Both the position numbers and the translations under genes were made by a program. From Lachnospiraceae bacterium (GTDB lineage: Bacteria > Bacillota_A > Clostridia > Lachnospirales > Lachnospiraceae): 64,000 nucleotides of DNA. Numbering within the stretch: the stretch's first letter is position 1; each line of letters starts with the position of its first letter. Positions 39,447-48,323 of this stretch are shown piece after piece. Below the pieces are notes generated by a model, which was given only the letters and a program-made list of their open reading frames with translations, had not been told where the DNA came from and ran no database searches. The stretch spans positions 139,814 to 203,813 of the forward strand of contig JAQUUB010000001.1 of the NCBI GenBank assembly GCA_028694115.1, read 5' to 3'.

Positions 39447-39798
39447 ATACACATGTAATAAATTAAGACATATAATGCGCTGTAAGAATGCAGATTATTC
39501 CGGTAGTAAACTTGATGCCTTTAAAAACTTCAAAAGGATTACTGCTGTCAGTGGTAGTACTTCAGTAGAGCAAGGATTCCTTGTAAGACTTACAGACAAG
39601 CTTGGTCGACTCGGTTCTTTTATTGATGGCAATCAGTTACTGGTAGCATCTGAGTCAGTAGAAGATACACTAGATGACATGATTAACTATGCGATTTTAC
39701 TAAAAGCATGGATTCATCATAGGCAGTTGGAGGAATTAAATGCATCCATCGTGGAAAGAGAAACTATTCCCTATCCGGGATCTGGCTTTATCTGCTAA
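39415..39798 (+). CDS. All-alpha NTP-pyrophosphatase-like phage protein
   Basis: The 127-residue product contains KNADYSGSKLDAFKNF, QGFLVRLTDKLGRLGSFIDG and ESVEDTLDDMINYAILL, the pattern of a common phage family related to MazG/DUF1599-type nucleotide pyrophosphatases, with the E and D residues of the metal site. Such proteins clean the dNTP pool. The end overlaps ung by 59 bases, which is unusually long. Confidence 0.5.
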   Translation: MTPEELLKFHEYTCNKLRHIMRCKNADYSGSKLDAFKNFKRITAVSGSTSVEQGFLVRLTDKLGRLGSFIDGNQLLVASESVEDTLDDMINYAILLKAWIHHRQLEELNASIVERETIPYPGSGFIC

Positions 39799-40396
39799 TA
39801 AGAAAGCAGTCGAAGATCAATTTGCAGGTAATGAAATTTATCCTAATGTACATGATAGATTTAATGCTTTCAATATGTCTTTTGACTCAGTGAAGGTTGT
39901 CATTATAGGACAGGATCCTTATCATGGACCAGGACAAGCAAATGGATTAGCATTTTCAGTCAATAAAGGTATGAAAATACCGCCGTCACTTCTTAATATA
40001 TATAAAGAACTAGAAACAGATATGCAAGGATTCAAAAGACCAGATCATGGTGATCTAACAGATTGGGTTAATCAAGGTGTCTTACTTTTAAATACTTCAC
40101 TATCTGTAATGAAAGGACAACCAGCTAGTCATAAAAACTACGGCTGGGAAGAGTTTACTACTGGAGTAATTAATATACTAGATAAAGAACATGATAGCTT
40201 AGTTTTTATTGCTTGGGGTAGTCATGCTCAAAAAGTAGTAGCAGGCTTGTCTGTAATAAAACATTGTATTATCAAATCAGTACACCCTTCTCCCTTGTCT
40301 GCAGATAGAGGTTTTTTTGGAAGTAAACCTTTTAGTAGATGTAATAATTACTTAATACAAATTGGTAAAAAGCCTATTGATTGGACAATAAAATGA
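39740..40396 (+). CDS. ung: Uracil-DNA glycosylase
   Basis: All UNG motifs are present: GQDPYHGPGQANGLAFSV with the catalytic Asp (about residues 57-74), LLLNTSLSV, and HPSPLSADRGFFGSKPFSR with the catalytic His. The length of 218 is typical of family 1. It removes uracil from DNA. It belongs to the nucleotide-quality group with dUTPase and thymidylate synthase. Confidence 0.95.
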   Translation: MHPSWKEKLFPIRDLALSANKKAVEDQFAGNEIYPNVHDRFNAFNMSFDSVKVVIIGQDPYHGPGQANGLAFSVNKGMKIPPSLLNIYKELETDMQGFKRPDHGDLTDWVNQGVLLLNTSLSVMKGQPASHKNYGWEEFTTGVINILDKEHDSLVFIAWGSHAQKVVAGLSVIKHCIIKSVHPSPLSADRGFFGSKPFSRCNNYLIQIGKKPIDWTIK

Positions 40397-40617
40397 AAGT
40401 AAAAGATTTAATACTCGAATTAAAAGATTTGGATCCAGAGCTAGATATAATCATTTCATCTGATGCTAAAGGAAATCACTATAGTCCATTTCGTTATTTT
40501 TATACAGGTATGTATGTTCCTAAAAATAAAAGATCTGGATCATTTAAAGGCCATGCAGACTGTGAATGGGAAGGAATAAAATATAAAGAAAATGCTATTT
40601 TATTTTGCCCAAATTAA
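40393..40617 (+). CDS. Hypothetical protein
   Basis: ATG 40393 overlaps the ung stop (ATGA). The 74-residue product begins with a helix (KVKDLILELKDLDPELDIIIS), a pattern seen in small phage proteins of unknown role, and is polar otherwise. It is followed by another small gene. Confidence 0.5.
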   Translation: MKVKDLILELKDLDPELDIIISSDAKGNHYSPFRYFYTGMYVPKNKRSGSFKGHADCEWEGIKYKENAILFCPN

Positions 40618-40636
40618 TTAAATAAAAAGATCATAT

Positions 40637-40804
40637 ATGACAAAAGATAAAGTATTAGAATATATAGATACGGTAATTAGAGACTGTGATGATGCAGTAG
40701 AAATAATTGAAACAGAAGGTCGCTTAGAATGGGATGCTAATTGTTATTATGCAATGGCAGAAATTCTAATAAAAGTAAGAGAATATATTAGGGAGAAAGT
40801 ATGA
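40637..40804 (+). CDS. Small helical protein
   Basis: This 55-residue ORF, MTKDKVLEYIDTVIRDCDDAV..., ends at a TGA overlapping the next ATG. It is acidic and helical with a basic last ten residues (IKVREYIREKV). The overlap and style match its neighbours. Confidence 0.45.
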   Translation: MTKDKVLEYIDTVIRDCDDAVEIIETEGRLEWDANCYYAMAEILIKVREYIREKV

Positions 40805-41094
40805 CGCAACCACAACGTAGAGAATCAGCAAGAGAAAGAAATGCTCGTATCCTTCGTGAAGCTTTTGAAGCTACATATGGAGATTTGAATGCAGAGCAAC
40901 TTAAGAATGCTATTCTAGAAAATCTTCGTGCTATTGAAGACTTTGAAGAACAAAAGAAAGCTGCTAGTGCAACCTTTCGTGAACAGATTAAAGATAAAAA
41001 AGATGCTATTCAATATTGTCGTGAACGAATTGATTTCATTTCAGGTGAAGCAATGGTTCGTGCGGCTGATGAACTTCTTGAAGAAGATGAATAA
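40801..41094 (+). CDS. Hypothetical coiled-coil protein
   Basis: The 97-residue product is basic at the start (QPQRRESARERNARILREAF) and helical throughout, ending acidic (ADELLEEDE). Codon use (CGT, GGT, GAA) suggests good expression. It ends right before the second structured GC-rich region. Confidence 0.5.
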   Translation: MTQPQRRESARERNARILREAFEATYGDLNAEQLKNAILENLRAIEDFEEQKKAASATFREQIKDKKDAIQYCRERIDFISGEAMVRAADELLEEDE

Positions 41095-41099
41095 ATAGA

Positions 41100-41505
41100 G
41101 AGGCTACATTTTGTAACCTTGATCTACATTGATTCGATGTAGAGTAAGCTAAGAACATGTTTACTTCGATGTCTTTCAGCATCGTAAGTAAACATGTAGA
41201 TGTATAGAGATGTCAAAGAATCTTCAGGTGCTGCTACCTGGGAGATCCTGAGGACTGCACCTGCAGCCTAGGAATTCAGGATCCGTAGAATGCGATTGCA
41301 ATCGAGATCGACTGGGCAGCAATGCTGGAGCTGAACAGCTCCGGAGAATGCGAGCCCCGCGTGCACGGAGTGCAGTTGCAGTTGCAATCGATAGCGCTCT
41401 AGAAGTTAATGATCATCTGTACATGTCACTGCAACCGGACGACGGACCAGGTCCGCCAGCTGCCACGAGAGTGGCTCCCGGTTGCAGGACCCCTCGGGGT
41501 TAAAT
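41100..41505 (+). ncRNA. Structured GC-rich intergenic element upstream of dnaE
   Basis: About 400 bases without an ORF. Strong stems: CTACAT/ATGTAG (41124/41137), ACATGTTTACTT/AAGTAAACATGT (41155/41186) enclosing CGATG/CATCG, GATCCTGA/TCAGGATC (41244/41276) enclosing CTGCA/TGCAG, GGAGCT/AGCTCC, CTGCAACCGG/CCGGTTGCAG (about 41428/41478) enclosing CGGAC/GTCCG and GCCAC-GAGA-GTGGC. Within 41261-41462 there are fifteen 6-bp palindromes, including CTGCAG-CCTAGG-AATTC-A-GGATCC in 24 bases. It may be a structured RNA leader of dnaE, or a DNA element. Confidence 0.65.
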
Positions 41506-41518
41506 AAAAGGAGAAAAT

Positions 41519-42691
41519 ATGAAAAAAGATTTTGTACATTTACATCTCCATACAGACTATTCACTGATGGATGGTCTACAGCAGCCAAGTGAGCTCTTTA
41601 AGAGAGCAACTGAATTAGGCTTAAAGAAAATAGCAATAACCAATCATGGAAACATGATTAATATGCCTAAGCTAATACAAGAAGGTGAGAAGCACGGGAT
41701 TCAAGTAATTCCTGGTTGTGAACTCTATGTATGCTGGGATTATTCAGCTAAGCTGAAAGATGAAGAGCATAAGAAAACCTATCATATGATTGCTTTAGCG
41801 ATGAATGAAGTAGGTTATAAAAACTTAATTAAATTAACAACAAAAGGCTTCCTGGAAGGGAAGTATTATAAGCCAAGAGTGGATAGAGCAATGCTTGAAG
41901 AACATTCAGAAGGATTAATTATCCTTACTGCTTGTATGAATGGTACGCTTGCAAACTTTATTGGCAAACAAGGTAAATGTCCTGCTGATCTTAAAGAAGA
42001 TGTTGCATGGCTTAAAGAGATTTTTGGTGATAGAGTCTATCTTGAAATACAGAGACATCCGAATTTTCCTGAGCAAGATTTAGCCAACATTGGAGTGGCT
42101 GAACTTAGTAAAGAGTTTAAGATACCTATGGTTGCTACTTGTGATGCTCACTATTCTATTAAAGAACATTTCGATGCATGGCAATCAGTAATGCTGATCC
42201 AGACTAATGGTAAATTCGGGCATGATGCGGCAAATGATTATTATATTAAATCCGCAGACGAAATGTATGAACTCTGGAAAGACATGCCAGAAGTATGTGA
42301 ACAGACTATCCTTATAGGAAACAGATGTCTTCCTATTAAGTTTGATAAGTCTATTAAGTATCCTCCATTTCCTACTGGGAACATGACTGCTGATGAATAT
42401 CTACTAAAAAAATGTGTTAAGGGTTTGAACTATAGGCTTGAAAAGAAACAAATTAATCCAGCCCTAGCTCATCTCTATAAGGAACGTTATGAATATGAAT
42501 GTAAAGTATTGGCTGATAAGGGCTTTAGCTCCTATATCCTCACTGTTGCCGACTACACTACCTGGGCGAAAGATCAGGGAATTCTTATGGCACCCGGTCG
42601 TGGTTCAGGTGCAGGCAGTTTAGTTTGCTACCTAGCTAGGATTACAGAAGTAGATCCTCTTCATGAGGAATACCAACTAATCTTTGAGCGT
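41519..42691 (+). CDS. dnaE: DNA polymerase III alpha-type (DnaE), exon 1
   Basis: Exon 1 encodes 391 residues: the PHP domain (HLHTDYSLMDGLQQPSEL, KKIAITNHGNMINMPKL, VIPGCELYV) and the polymerase start (ILTVADYTTWAKDQGILMAPGRGSGAGSLVCYLARITEVDPL). It ends at T42691 after YQLIFER, just ahead of the catalytic NPER...PDxDxDF motif. ATG 41519 follows AAAGGAG. The polymerase copies phage DNA; the PHP domain may have proofreading-like activity. Confidence 0.93.
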
Positions 42692-43713
42692 TGATTAATA
42701 TGGCGCTCCATAAACCCCGTTAATTCGGTGAACGCTTTAAAATGCCAATACCGAGCCAAGTACTAGTAGTAATATTAGTATGCGTGTAACGACTAGAAGT
42801 GAGTCCCTTAGGGACAATAATCCTTCCAAGAAAGCGGGGCTTTACAAGCAGAACTCTCAAGGTTATACTGAAGCCCAAAAAGAACAGTATGAACCAAATT
42901 AAATGTAATAAATGTAGTAGGTTATTTGAAACAAAAAAGAAGATACAGAAATATTGTAGTAAGAGTTGTGCTAATAGTGTAACAAGTAGCGCAAGAGCTG
43001 TAATAGACAGTAATGCTTTTGGTTCTGAAATTAATACATCAGATAAAGCATATTTACTTGGTTATATCTTTAGTGATGGATGTTTATCTTATGATAAGCA
43101 TTCAAAGAGAGAAAGAATAACTATTGTTTCAAATGATCTACAAATCATTAATGAATTTCATAAAATAATGACTCCTAATAAGTCTATATATCAACAAGGG
43201 AAATCTTACAAAGTTGTAAGTAACAATCCTATTGATATTCAGATCTTAAAAGAACATGGAGTAACTTATAATAAAAGTTTAAGTATTCGATTTCCTGAAA
43301 TTTCAGAGAATTTAATGCCAGATTTTATTAGAGGAGTATTTGATGGAGATGGTTGTGTTTATATAAACAAAACTAAATCCAATAATATTATTTATGAATA
43401 TTTAAATGCCTCTTTTACAACAGGAAGTTTAGATTTTGCAAATGAACTAATAAATGCGTTAGCTATATTTGATATTCGGGCAAAATTAAACAAAGACTGT
43501 AGAAAAGAAACCTATTACATTAGGATACAATCTAAAGAGAATATTCATAAATTTTTTAATTTAATCTACAGAAATAACTCTCTAAAGCTTGAACGAAAGT
43601 ATTTGAAATTTGTAAAGATGATATAGTCTAAACTGAGCTGGAATTGACCAGCTAATGCAAATGGGGGAAACCTCCAGAGGGTAAGATAAAGAACTTACCG
43701 ATAATAACTAATG
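42692..43713 (+). mobile_element. Group I intron in dnaE with homing endonuclease
   Basis: The 1022-nt insert follows T and ends in G (CGT^TGATTAATATGG ... TAATG^TTTATT). It has group I core pieces: ATGCCAATACCGAGCCAAG, GTAACGACTAGAAG and, after the endonuclease gene, GATGATATAGTC, which should form P7. Splicing joins LIFER to FINPER with no frame change. The insertion site is inside the catalytic core, the usual choice for phage introns. Confidence 0.92.
42889..43626 (+). CDS. LAGLIDADG homing endonuclease of the dnaE intron
   Basis: ATG 42889 (MNQIKCNKC) gives 245 residues. A zinc-finger-like CNKCSRLF...KYCSKSC opens the protein. Two LAGLIDADG helices follow: YLLGYIFSDGCL (about residues 57-68) and FIRGVFDGDGCVY (near residue 150), with the catalytic acidic residues at their ends. 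This family makes site-specific cuts in intronless alleles. Confidence 0.88.
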   Translation: MNQIKCNKCSRLFETKKKIQKYCSKSCANSVTSSARAVIDSNAFGSEINTSDKAYLLGYIFSDGCLSYDKHSKRERITIVSNDLQIINEFHKIMTPNKSIYQQGKSYKVVSNNPIDIQILKEHGVTYNKSLSIRFPEISENLMPDFIRGVFDGDGCVYINKTKSNNIIYEYLNASFTTGSLDFANELINALAIFDIRAKLNKDCRKETYYIRIQSKENIHKFFNLIYRNNSLKLERKYLKFVKMI

Positions 43714-45249
43714 TTTATTAATCCAGAGCGTAATAGCTTTCCAGACATTGATCAGGATTTCCAGGATGATAGAAGGGAAGAAGTAATTAAGTACATGTAT
43801 GAAAAATATGGACAGGATAAAGTCTGCCGTATTATGACTATTGGTACCTTAGCAGCTAAGGGTGCCATCCGAGAGGTCTGTAGACGATTTGAAGTGCCTT
43901 ACTCTGAGGCTAATGAATTAGCTAAACTAATTCCAGGTCCAGTAAGAGGGAGAAACGTAGACCTTGAGGAAGCCATCAAGATAGAGCCGCGCTTTGCAGA
44001 AGCCATTAAGAGTAACCCGCTTTATCGTAAGATCTACGACATTGCATTGGTCATGGAAGGTATGGCAAAGAACACAGGTATCCACGCCGCTGGCTTGATC
44101 CTGTCCAATGAACTACCTTTGATTGAGCATATTGCATTGATGGCAGGGAAGAACGGAGAGATAACATCAGCAGATGTTATGGGAGTTCTAGAAGACTTAG
44201 GATTCATTAAGTTTGATTTCTTGGGTTTAAAGACTTTAACTATTGTTCAGATTGCAAGACAATGGATAAAGAAGAATCATGGTATTGATATTGATCCTTA
44301 TGAGATTCCGGTAAATGACGATAGAGTCTATAGCATGATTCGTGAAGGTAAAATCTTCGGCGTCTTTCAGCTCGGTGGGTCAAGTGGTTTCAGAGATATC
44401 ACAATGAGGATGGCTCCAGAAACAATTGCTCATCTATCAGATATTAATGCTATGTATCGTCCTGGTCCATTAGATAATGGTTTCCCTGAGGACTATTGTA
44501 CAAATAAGGAAGCTGCTAAAAATGGCAAAGCTATTAAGTACATGATGTCAGTAGACAATAGAGAGATGCAAAAAGAGATTGAGAAAATTCTTAAGCCGAC
44601 ATTTGGTGTTTGCTTATACCAAGAACAGATTCAATTCATTGCACAAAAAGTTGCAGGCTACACCTTAGGTGGAGCTGATAACTTGAGAAGAGCTATTGGG
44701 AAAAAGAAACCTAAAGAGATGGAAGAACAAAAAGCGATCTTTATTGATGGCTGTATTAAGAACAAGATCAGTAAGCAATCTGCAGAAGAACTATTTACAC
44801 AGATCGAAAAGTTCGCTGATTATTGTTTTAATAAATCACACTCAGTATCTTATAGTATCATTTCTTATTGGACAGCTTGGCTTAAATATTACTATCCACA
44901 CGAATTCATGGCAGCTAACTTAACTGCTGTTAAGGGTGATCAGGATAAAACTATTGAGTTCATTAATGCTTGTCGAGAAGAAGGAATTAAAATATTGCCA
45001 CCTGACATTAACGCATCAGATCTAGACTATACCCCGCTCAAAGATGGGATCAGATTCGGACTAGGTGCAGTTAAAGGGTTAGGAGAAAGTGCAATTAATC
45101 CTATCTTAGAAGAAAGAAGATCCGGGAAATACACTAGCTACTTCAATTTCCTTACAAGATTAAAAGATCACTTTAGCAAGATTAAGCGAAGTGATATCTC
45201 TACACTTATTAAGTGTGGAGCTTTCGATACTATTGAAAAGGTTGCATAG
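43714..45249 (+). CDS. dnaE: DNA polymerase III alpha-type (DnaE), exon 2
   Basis: Exon 2 starts FINPERNSFPDIDQDFQDDRREEV with the catalytic Asp pair, then NTGIHAAGLILS, KFDFLGLKTLTIVQ, YRPGPLDNGF, and the thumb/fingers end KSHSVSYSIISYWTAWLKYYYPHEFMAANL and HhH-like region ISTLIKCGAFDTIEKVA. With exon 1 it totals 902 residues, short of ~1,160 because the OB domain is on the next frame. It ends TAG at 45247-45249, two bases before ATG 45251. Confidence 0.92.
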   Translation, partial: FINPERNSFPDIDQDFQDDRREEVIKYMYEKYGQDKVCRIMTIGTLAAKGAIREVCRRFEVPYSEANELAKLIPGPVRGRNVDLEEAIKIEPRFAEAIKSNPLYRKIYDIALVMEGMAKNTGIHAAGLILSNELPLIEHIALMAGKNGEITSADVMGVLEDLGFIKFDFLGLKTLTIVQIARQWIKKNHGIDIDPYEIPVNDDRVYSMIREGKIFGVFQLGGSSGFRDITMRMAPETIAHLSDINAMYRPGPLDNGFPEDYCTNKEAAKNGKAIKYMMSVDNREMQKEIEKILKPTFGVCLYQEQIQFIAQKVAGYTLGGADNLRRAIGKKKPKEMEEQKAIFIDGCIKNKISKQSAEELFTQIEKFADYCFNKSHSVSYSIISYWTAWLKYYYPHEFMAANLTAVKGDQDKTIEFINACREEGIKILPPDINASDLDYTPLKDGIRFGLGAVKGLGESAINPILEERRSGKYTSYFNFLTRLKDHFSKIKRSDISTLIKCGAFDTIEKVA

Positions 45250-45250
45250 A

Positions 45251-45970
45251 ATGGCAAATTTAAATAAAAATAAAATGCTATTAGCAGTAGATAATTTAGT
45301 TGATAACTTGAAGACTACCGAGGAATTGGTAGTCTTTATCCCAGACCATCATGAAATTTCCGAAAAAGAAAACATGCATAATGAGTATGAGTTATTAGGT
45401 TACTTTGTAACGAAGCATCCATTAGACAATTTCAAGTCAAGAATTAAACAATTAGATAAGATCAATGATCTAAAAGAAGAAGTCGAAGGAAGATCAGTTC
45501 ACGTAGGTGGCATAGTAAGTAAATATCAACAGATTAAAACAAAAGCTGGAAAAGATATGGCTTTCCTTGTACTGGAAGATACTACCGGTAGATTGGAAGT
45601 TGTAGTATTTAGTAATCTATTCAATAAGAATCGTGCTTTACTAGATCAAAATGCATTGATTGAAGTCAAAGGAAAACTAGAGATAGAAGAAAAAGAAGTA
45701 AATGAAGAAACAATAAGAGTGCCGAAAATTATTGCATCTTTCATTTATCCACTTGAGAGTACAAAGAAGATAAAAGAAGTACATCTTAAAATAACTAACA
45801 GAGATGACATTAAAGCCATTAAGAATGTAGTAGGACTTAGGTCTGGAGATATAAAGGTATTTATAGATTATGAAAATTTTCTACTTGAAACTTCATATCA
45901 AATACCTCAAACTACAGACTTACTTAATGAGCTAAGAAGTCTTTGTTTAATAAAGGAAATTGAAGAATGA
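45251..45970 (+). CDS. DnaE C-terminal OB-fold domain, separate frame
   Basis: The frame begins MANLNKNKMLLAVDNLVDNL and continues YELLGYFVTKHPLDNFKSRIKQ, then an OB-fold tract VHVGGIVSKYQQIKTKAGKDMAFLVLEDTTGRLEVVVF. This is exactly what follows the HhH region in normal DnaE. A +1 shift at TAG (TAG-A to AGA) would restore one 1,140-residue chain. Alternatively a split subunit is made by coupled re-initiation. The OB domain binds single-stranded DNA. Confidence 0.85.
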   Translation: MANLNKNKMLLAVDNLVDNLKTTEELVVFIPDHHEISEKENMHNEYELLGYFVTKHPLDNFKSRIKQLDKINDLKEEVEGRSVHVGGIVSKYQQIKTKAGKDMAFLVLEDTTGRLEVVVFSNLFNKNRALLDQNALIEVKGKLEIEEKEVNEETIRVPKIIASFIYPLESTKKIKEVHLKITNRDDIKAIKNVVGLRSGDIKVFIDYENFLLETSYQIPQTTDLLNELRSLCLIKEIEE

Positions 45971-47121
45971 AAATTACGAGCACTCTTTTGTCTGAGGGCA
46001 AAAACTTACAACGAACGAAAGATTACAGATCAAAGGTTGGACCTAAAGGTAGAGTTCCAGCAATTGCTACCAAGAATAAGAAGACTGCAAAAGCAAGTTC
46101 TCTTCTTGATGCTTCTCTCCCAGATTTATCTGGAGCAATCGATCTTAATACTCTTGTTCTGGAGCAGCAAGCACCTAAATTAAGCAAGGCTGCATTGCGA
46201 GACATTACTAAAGAAGCTATACCTGAAATCCTTCAAGGAATTAAAGAGCTCGGAAAGAATGTTCCTAAAACCAGAATGAAGTTAAAGAAAAAACAAGCAG
46301 GAGCGAGTTCCGTTTGTTGTCTTTTCTCTGATTGGCATTTCGGGAAAGTAATTAAAACTATTAGTGGCAATTATATCTTTAATAGTGAGATTGCTTATAA
46401 TAGAGTTACTGAAGAGATTGCCGAACAAATTATTGATTACATCTCAACAATGTCTAAGACAACTAAGATTGATGAAATTAGATTTCTTTTTGCAGGGGAT
46501 ATGGTTGATAACGATATCATTTATGCAACACAAAGATTGCAAATCGATTCAGGTGTTGCGGAGCAATTTGACCTAGTTACTAGAGCGATCATGACCCTTA
46601 CTCTTAAAGTAAAGGAAGCATTGTTTGTTCTAGGATTGAAAGATGTACAGATCTTGTTAGATTGCATGGTTGGTAATCATGGTAGAGCAACAAAAGATTC
46701 CGAAACACCAATCTGTTCATGGGATACGGCAGTTTATTCTGCTCTTGATCTTGCAGTAAGAACAGCCAAGATGACAGATGTTCATGTTACATTTTCTTTA
46801 AATGACTTTCACGTAACAGATGTTAAAGGGCATCGTCTTCTTATGAAGCATCATGCACCTCCTACTTCTGAAACTGGTGCAGCAAAGAAAGTATTTGGTG
46901 GCTTAAATGAAATCTTTGATTTTGATTTCATGGTATATGGAGATCTCCATCACTGGGCAGCACATTGCTATAATGGTAAACCCCTTCTAATGAATGGCTC
47001 ATTATGTGGTTATGATGAATATGCTATTAGCCTTGGAGTAAGAGATGAATGGTCTCAATTAGTATGGATGACCAATGAAGATAAGCCAGTAAATTTTCTA
47101 CATCGTTTAGAAAGACAATAA
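45967..47121 (+). CDS. Calcineurin-like metallophosphoesterase
   Basis: The metal motifs FSDWHFGK (about residue 119), LFAGDMVDND, MVGNHGR and VYGDLHHW are in order, as in MRE11/SbcD-type and other calcineurin-like enzymes. The N-terminal ~110 residues are basic and low-complexity. Its ATG overlaps the end of the DnaE C-terminal gene, suggesting a role with the polymerase, such as an exonuclease or phosphodiesterase. No SbcC-like ATPase is adjacent. Confidence 0.8.
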   Translation: MKITSTLLSEGKNLQRTKDYRSKVGPKGRVPAIATKNKKTAKASSLLDASLPDLSGAIDLNTLVLEQQAPKLSKAALRDITKEAIPEILQGIKELGKNVPKTRMKLKKKQAGASSVCCLFSDWHFGKVIKTISGNYIFNSEIAYNRVTEEIAEQIIDYISTMSKTTKIDEIRFLFAGDMVDNDIIYATQRLQIDSGVAEQFDLVTRAIMTLTLKVKEALFVLGLKDVQILLDCMVGNHGRATKDSETPICSWDTAVYSALDLAVRTAKMTDVHVTFSLNDFHVTDVKGHRLLMKHHAPPTSETGAAKKVFGGLNEIFDFDFMVYGDLHHWAAHCYNGKPLLMNGSLCGYDEYAISLGVRDEWSQLVWMTNEDKPVNFLHRLERQ

Positions 47122-47134
47122 AGGAGGAGAACAA

Positions 47135-47341
47135 ATGTTAAGAATAACAGGAAGCGAAATTGTTACTGACACTGTAAATGACGAGAGCGGAGTAACCTAT
47201 TCTCCAACTCAGCATTTTCTTAAGGTAACAGACCAAGGTGGCAATGAGTATCTTATTCCTACCAATGAAGGTACCAGTACAGCAGTTCAAGAATTAATTG
47301 AAATGATTACTGAAAACCTTCGAACAATAAAAACAGCATAA
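47135..47341 (+). CDS. Hypothetical protein
   Basis: The 68-residue product follows AAGGAGGAG, an excellent ribosome site. It is beta-like in the middle (HFLKVTDQGGNEYLIPTNEG) with a helical end. No family is recognised. Confidence 0.5.
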   Translation: MLRITGSEIVTDTVNDESGVTYSPTQHFLKVTDQGGNEYLIPTNEGTSTAVQELIEMITENLRTIKTA

Positions 47342-47350
47342 GGAATTGAT

Positions 47351-47776
47351 ATGACAAACCCAACAATGTATGAATCTGTACCTCAAGATGAGACAACAAA
47401 AGAAGAACTAACATTAGCAAGCCTAAACTCTCGTCTTGAAAGTTTGGCAGAAGCTGTACAACATATGTACCATGCTTTCAAAATGTCTATTGAACAAAAG
47501 TTCATGTTTGAAGACCAGAAAGACAAGCTTCGTGAAGAGAACACTGCACAGGCTTTCTATAATACTAGCATTAGTATTACTGGATTAAATTCTAAAATTG
47601 AAAACTTAGTTAAGTTTGCAGCCACACAAGGTCTAGACGTTCAGAGTTTCAATGAGACTTCATTTCAAGAAGCTCAAGCAGCAATTGACGAACAAGACAA
47701 AATGGTTCGTGAATACTATGAAAAGCAACAAGCTGAACAAGATCAGCAAAATAAACTTACAGAGGCAGGGGAGTAA
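47351..47776 (+). CDS. Hypothetical coiled-coil protein
   Basis: The 141-residue product has two helical stretches (ASLNSRLESLAEAVQHMYHAFKMS; AAIDEQDKMVREYYEKQQAEQDQQNK). It is glutamine- and glutamate-rich and ends in a terminator. No family is recognised. Confidence 0.5.
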   Translation: MTNPTMYESVPQDETTKEELTLASLNSRLESLAEAVQHMYHAFKMSIEQKFMFEDQKDKLREENTAQAFYNTSISITGLNSKIENLVKFAATQGLDVQSFNETSFQEAQAAIDEQDKMVREYYEKQQAEQDQQNKLTEAGE

Positions 47777-48323
47777 TCTCCTGCTTTTTTATTTCCTTCA
47801 ATATCTTTTTTAATTCATTTCCAAAGAGATTATATTTAGTTCTCAATGAGGCTCGATTCATATTCTCAATAAAGAAATCATAAGAAATATCATAAAGATA
47901 TCGATTCGAATTATCTATGGCCAACGATGGGAATAACCATTGTTGGCATATTTCTTCTTCAAGTAATTCTTCTCCTGTCGATAAGAAGAACTCATTCCTG
48001 CAGTCTTGTAGAAAAGAGATAATGTAATGGTAGAATCCTCTTCGGTCTTGATCTTTAGCCTTAAATGATCTTTGGCAAATTTTAACAAACGTAGCAAATT
48101 CTTCTTGTTCGACATGTATTAAGCTCTCCCTTATTGACTTACGAGCATTCTCGTAACTACTCTTAGTATAGTTCATATATGTTTTAATAAATGACCTACT
48201 TCTTAAGAAGTACAATACTATATCACAATTAGACATCTCTTGAAAAGGAGTTGTTAGCTGTGTTTCTGCCCTATAATTTCTTTTTCTTAATTCTTTTGGA
48301 TATCTAGATTTTGGTCTTCCCAT
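47757..48323 (-). CDS. Hypothetical protein in the resolvase operon
   Basis: The 188-residue product is basic at the start (GRPKSRYPKELRKRNYR) and helical after that (YLYDISYDFFIENMNRASLRTKYNLFG). It is the last of three leftward genes with overlapping ends (49494 to 47757). A nucleic-acid role is guessed from context. Confidence 0.5.
   Translation of the reverse strand: MGRPKSRYPKELRKRNYRAETQLTTPFQEMSNCDIVLYFLRSRSFIKTYMNYTKSSYENARKSIRESLIHVEQEEFATFVKICQRSFKAKDQDRRGFYHYIISFLQDCRNEFFLSTGEELLEEEICQQWLFPSLAIDNSNRYLYDISYDFFIENMNRASLRTKYNLFGNELKKILKEIKKQEITPLPL
47765..47790 (+). terminator. Terminator between converging genes
   Basis: GCAGGGGA-GTAA-TCTCCTGC forms an eight-pair stem with one G-T, followed by six T. 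It ends the rightward 41.5-47.8 kb transcript and overlaps the end of the leftward genes. Confidence 0.85.

Noticed and set aside
34132..45249. recA and dnaE interrupted by inteins
   Set aside because: The inserts contain stop codons in the host frame, begin after T and end in G, and hold group I intron core sequences; no intein splicing motifs are seen.
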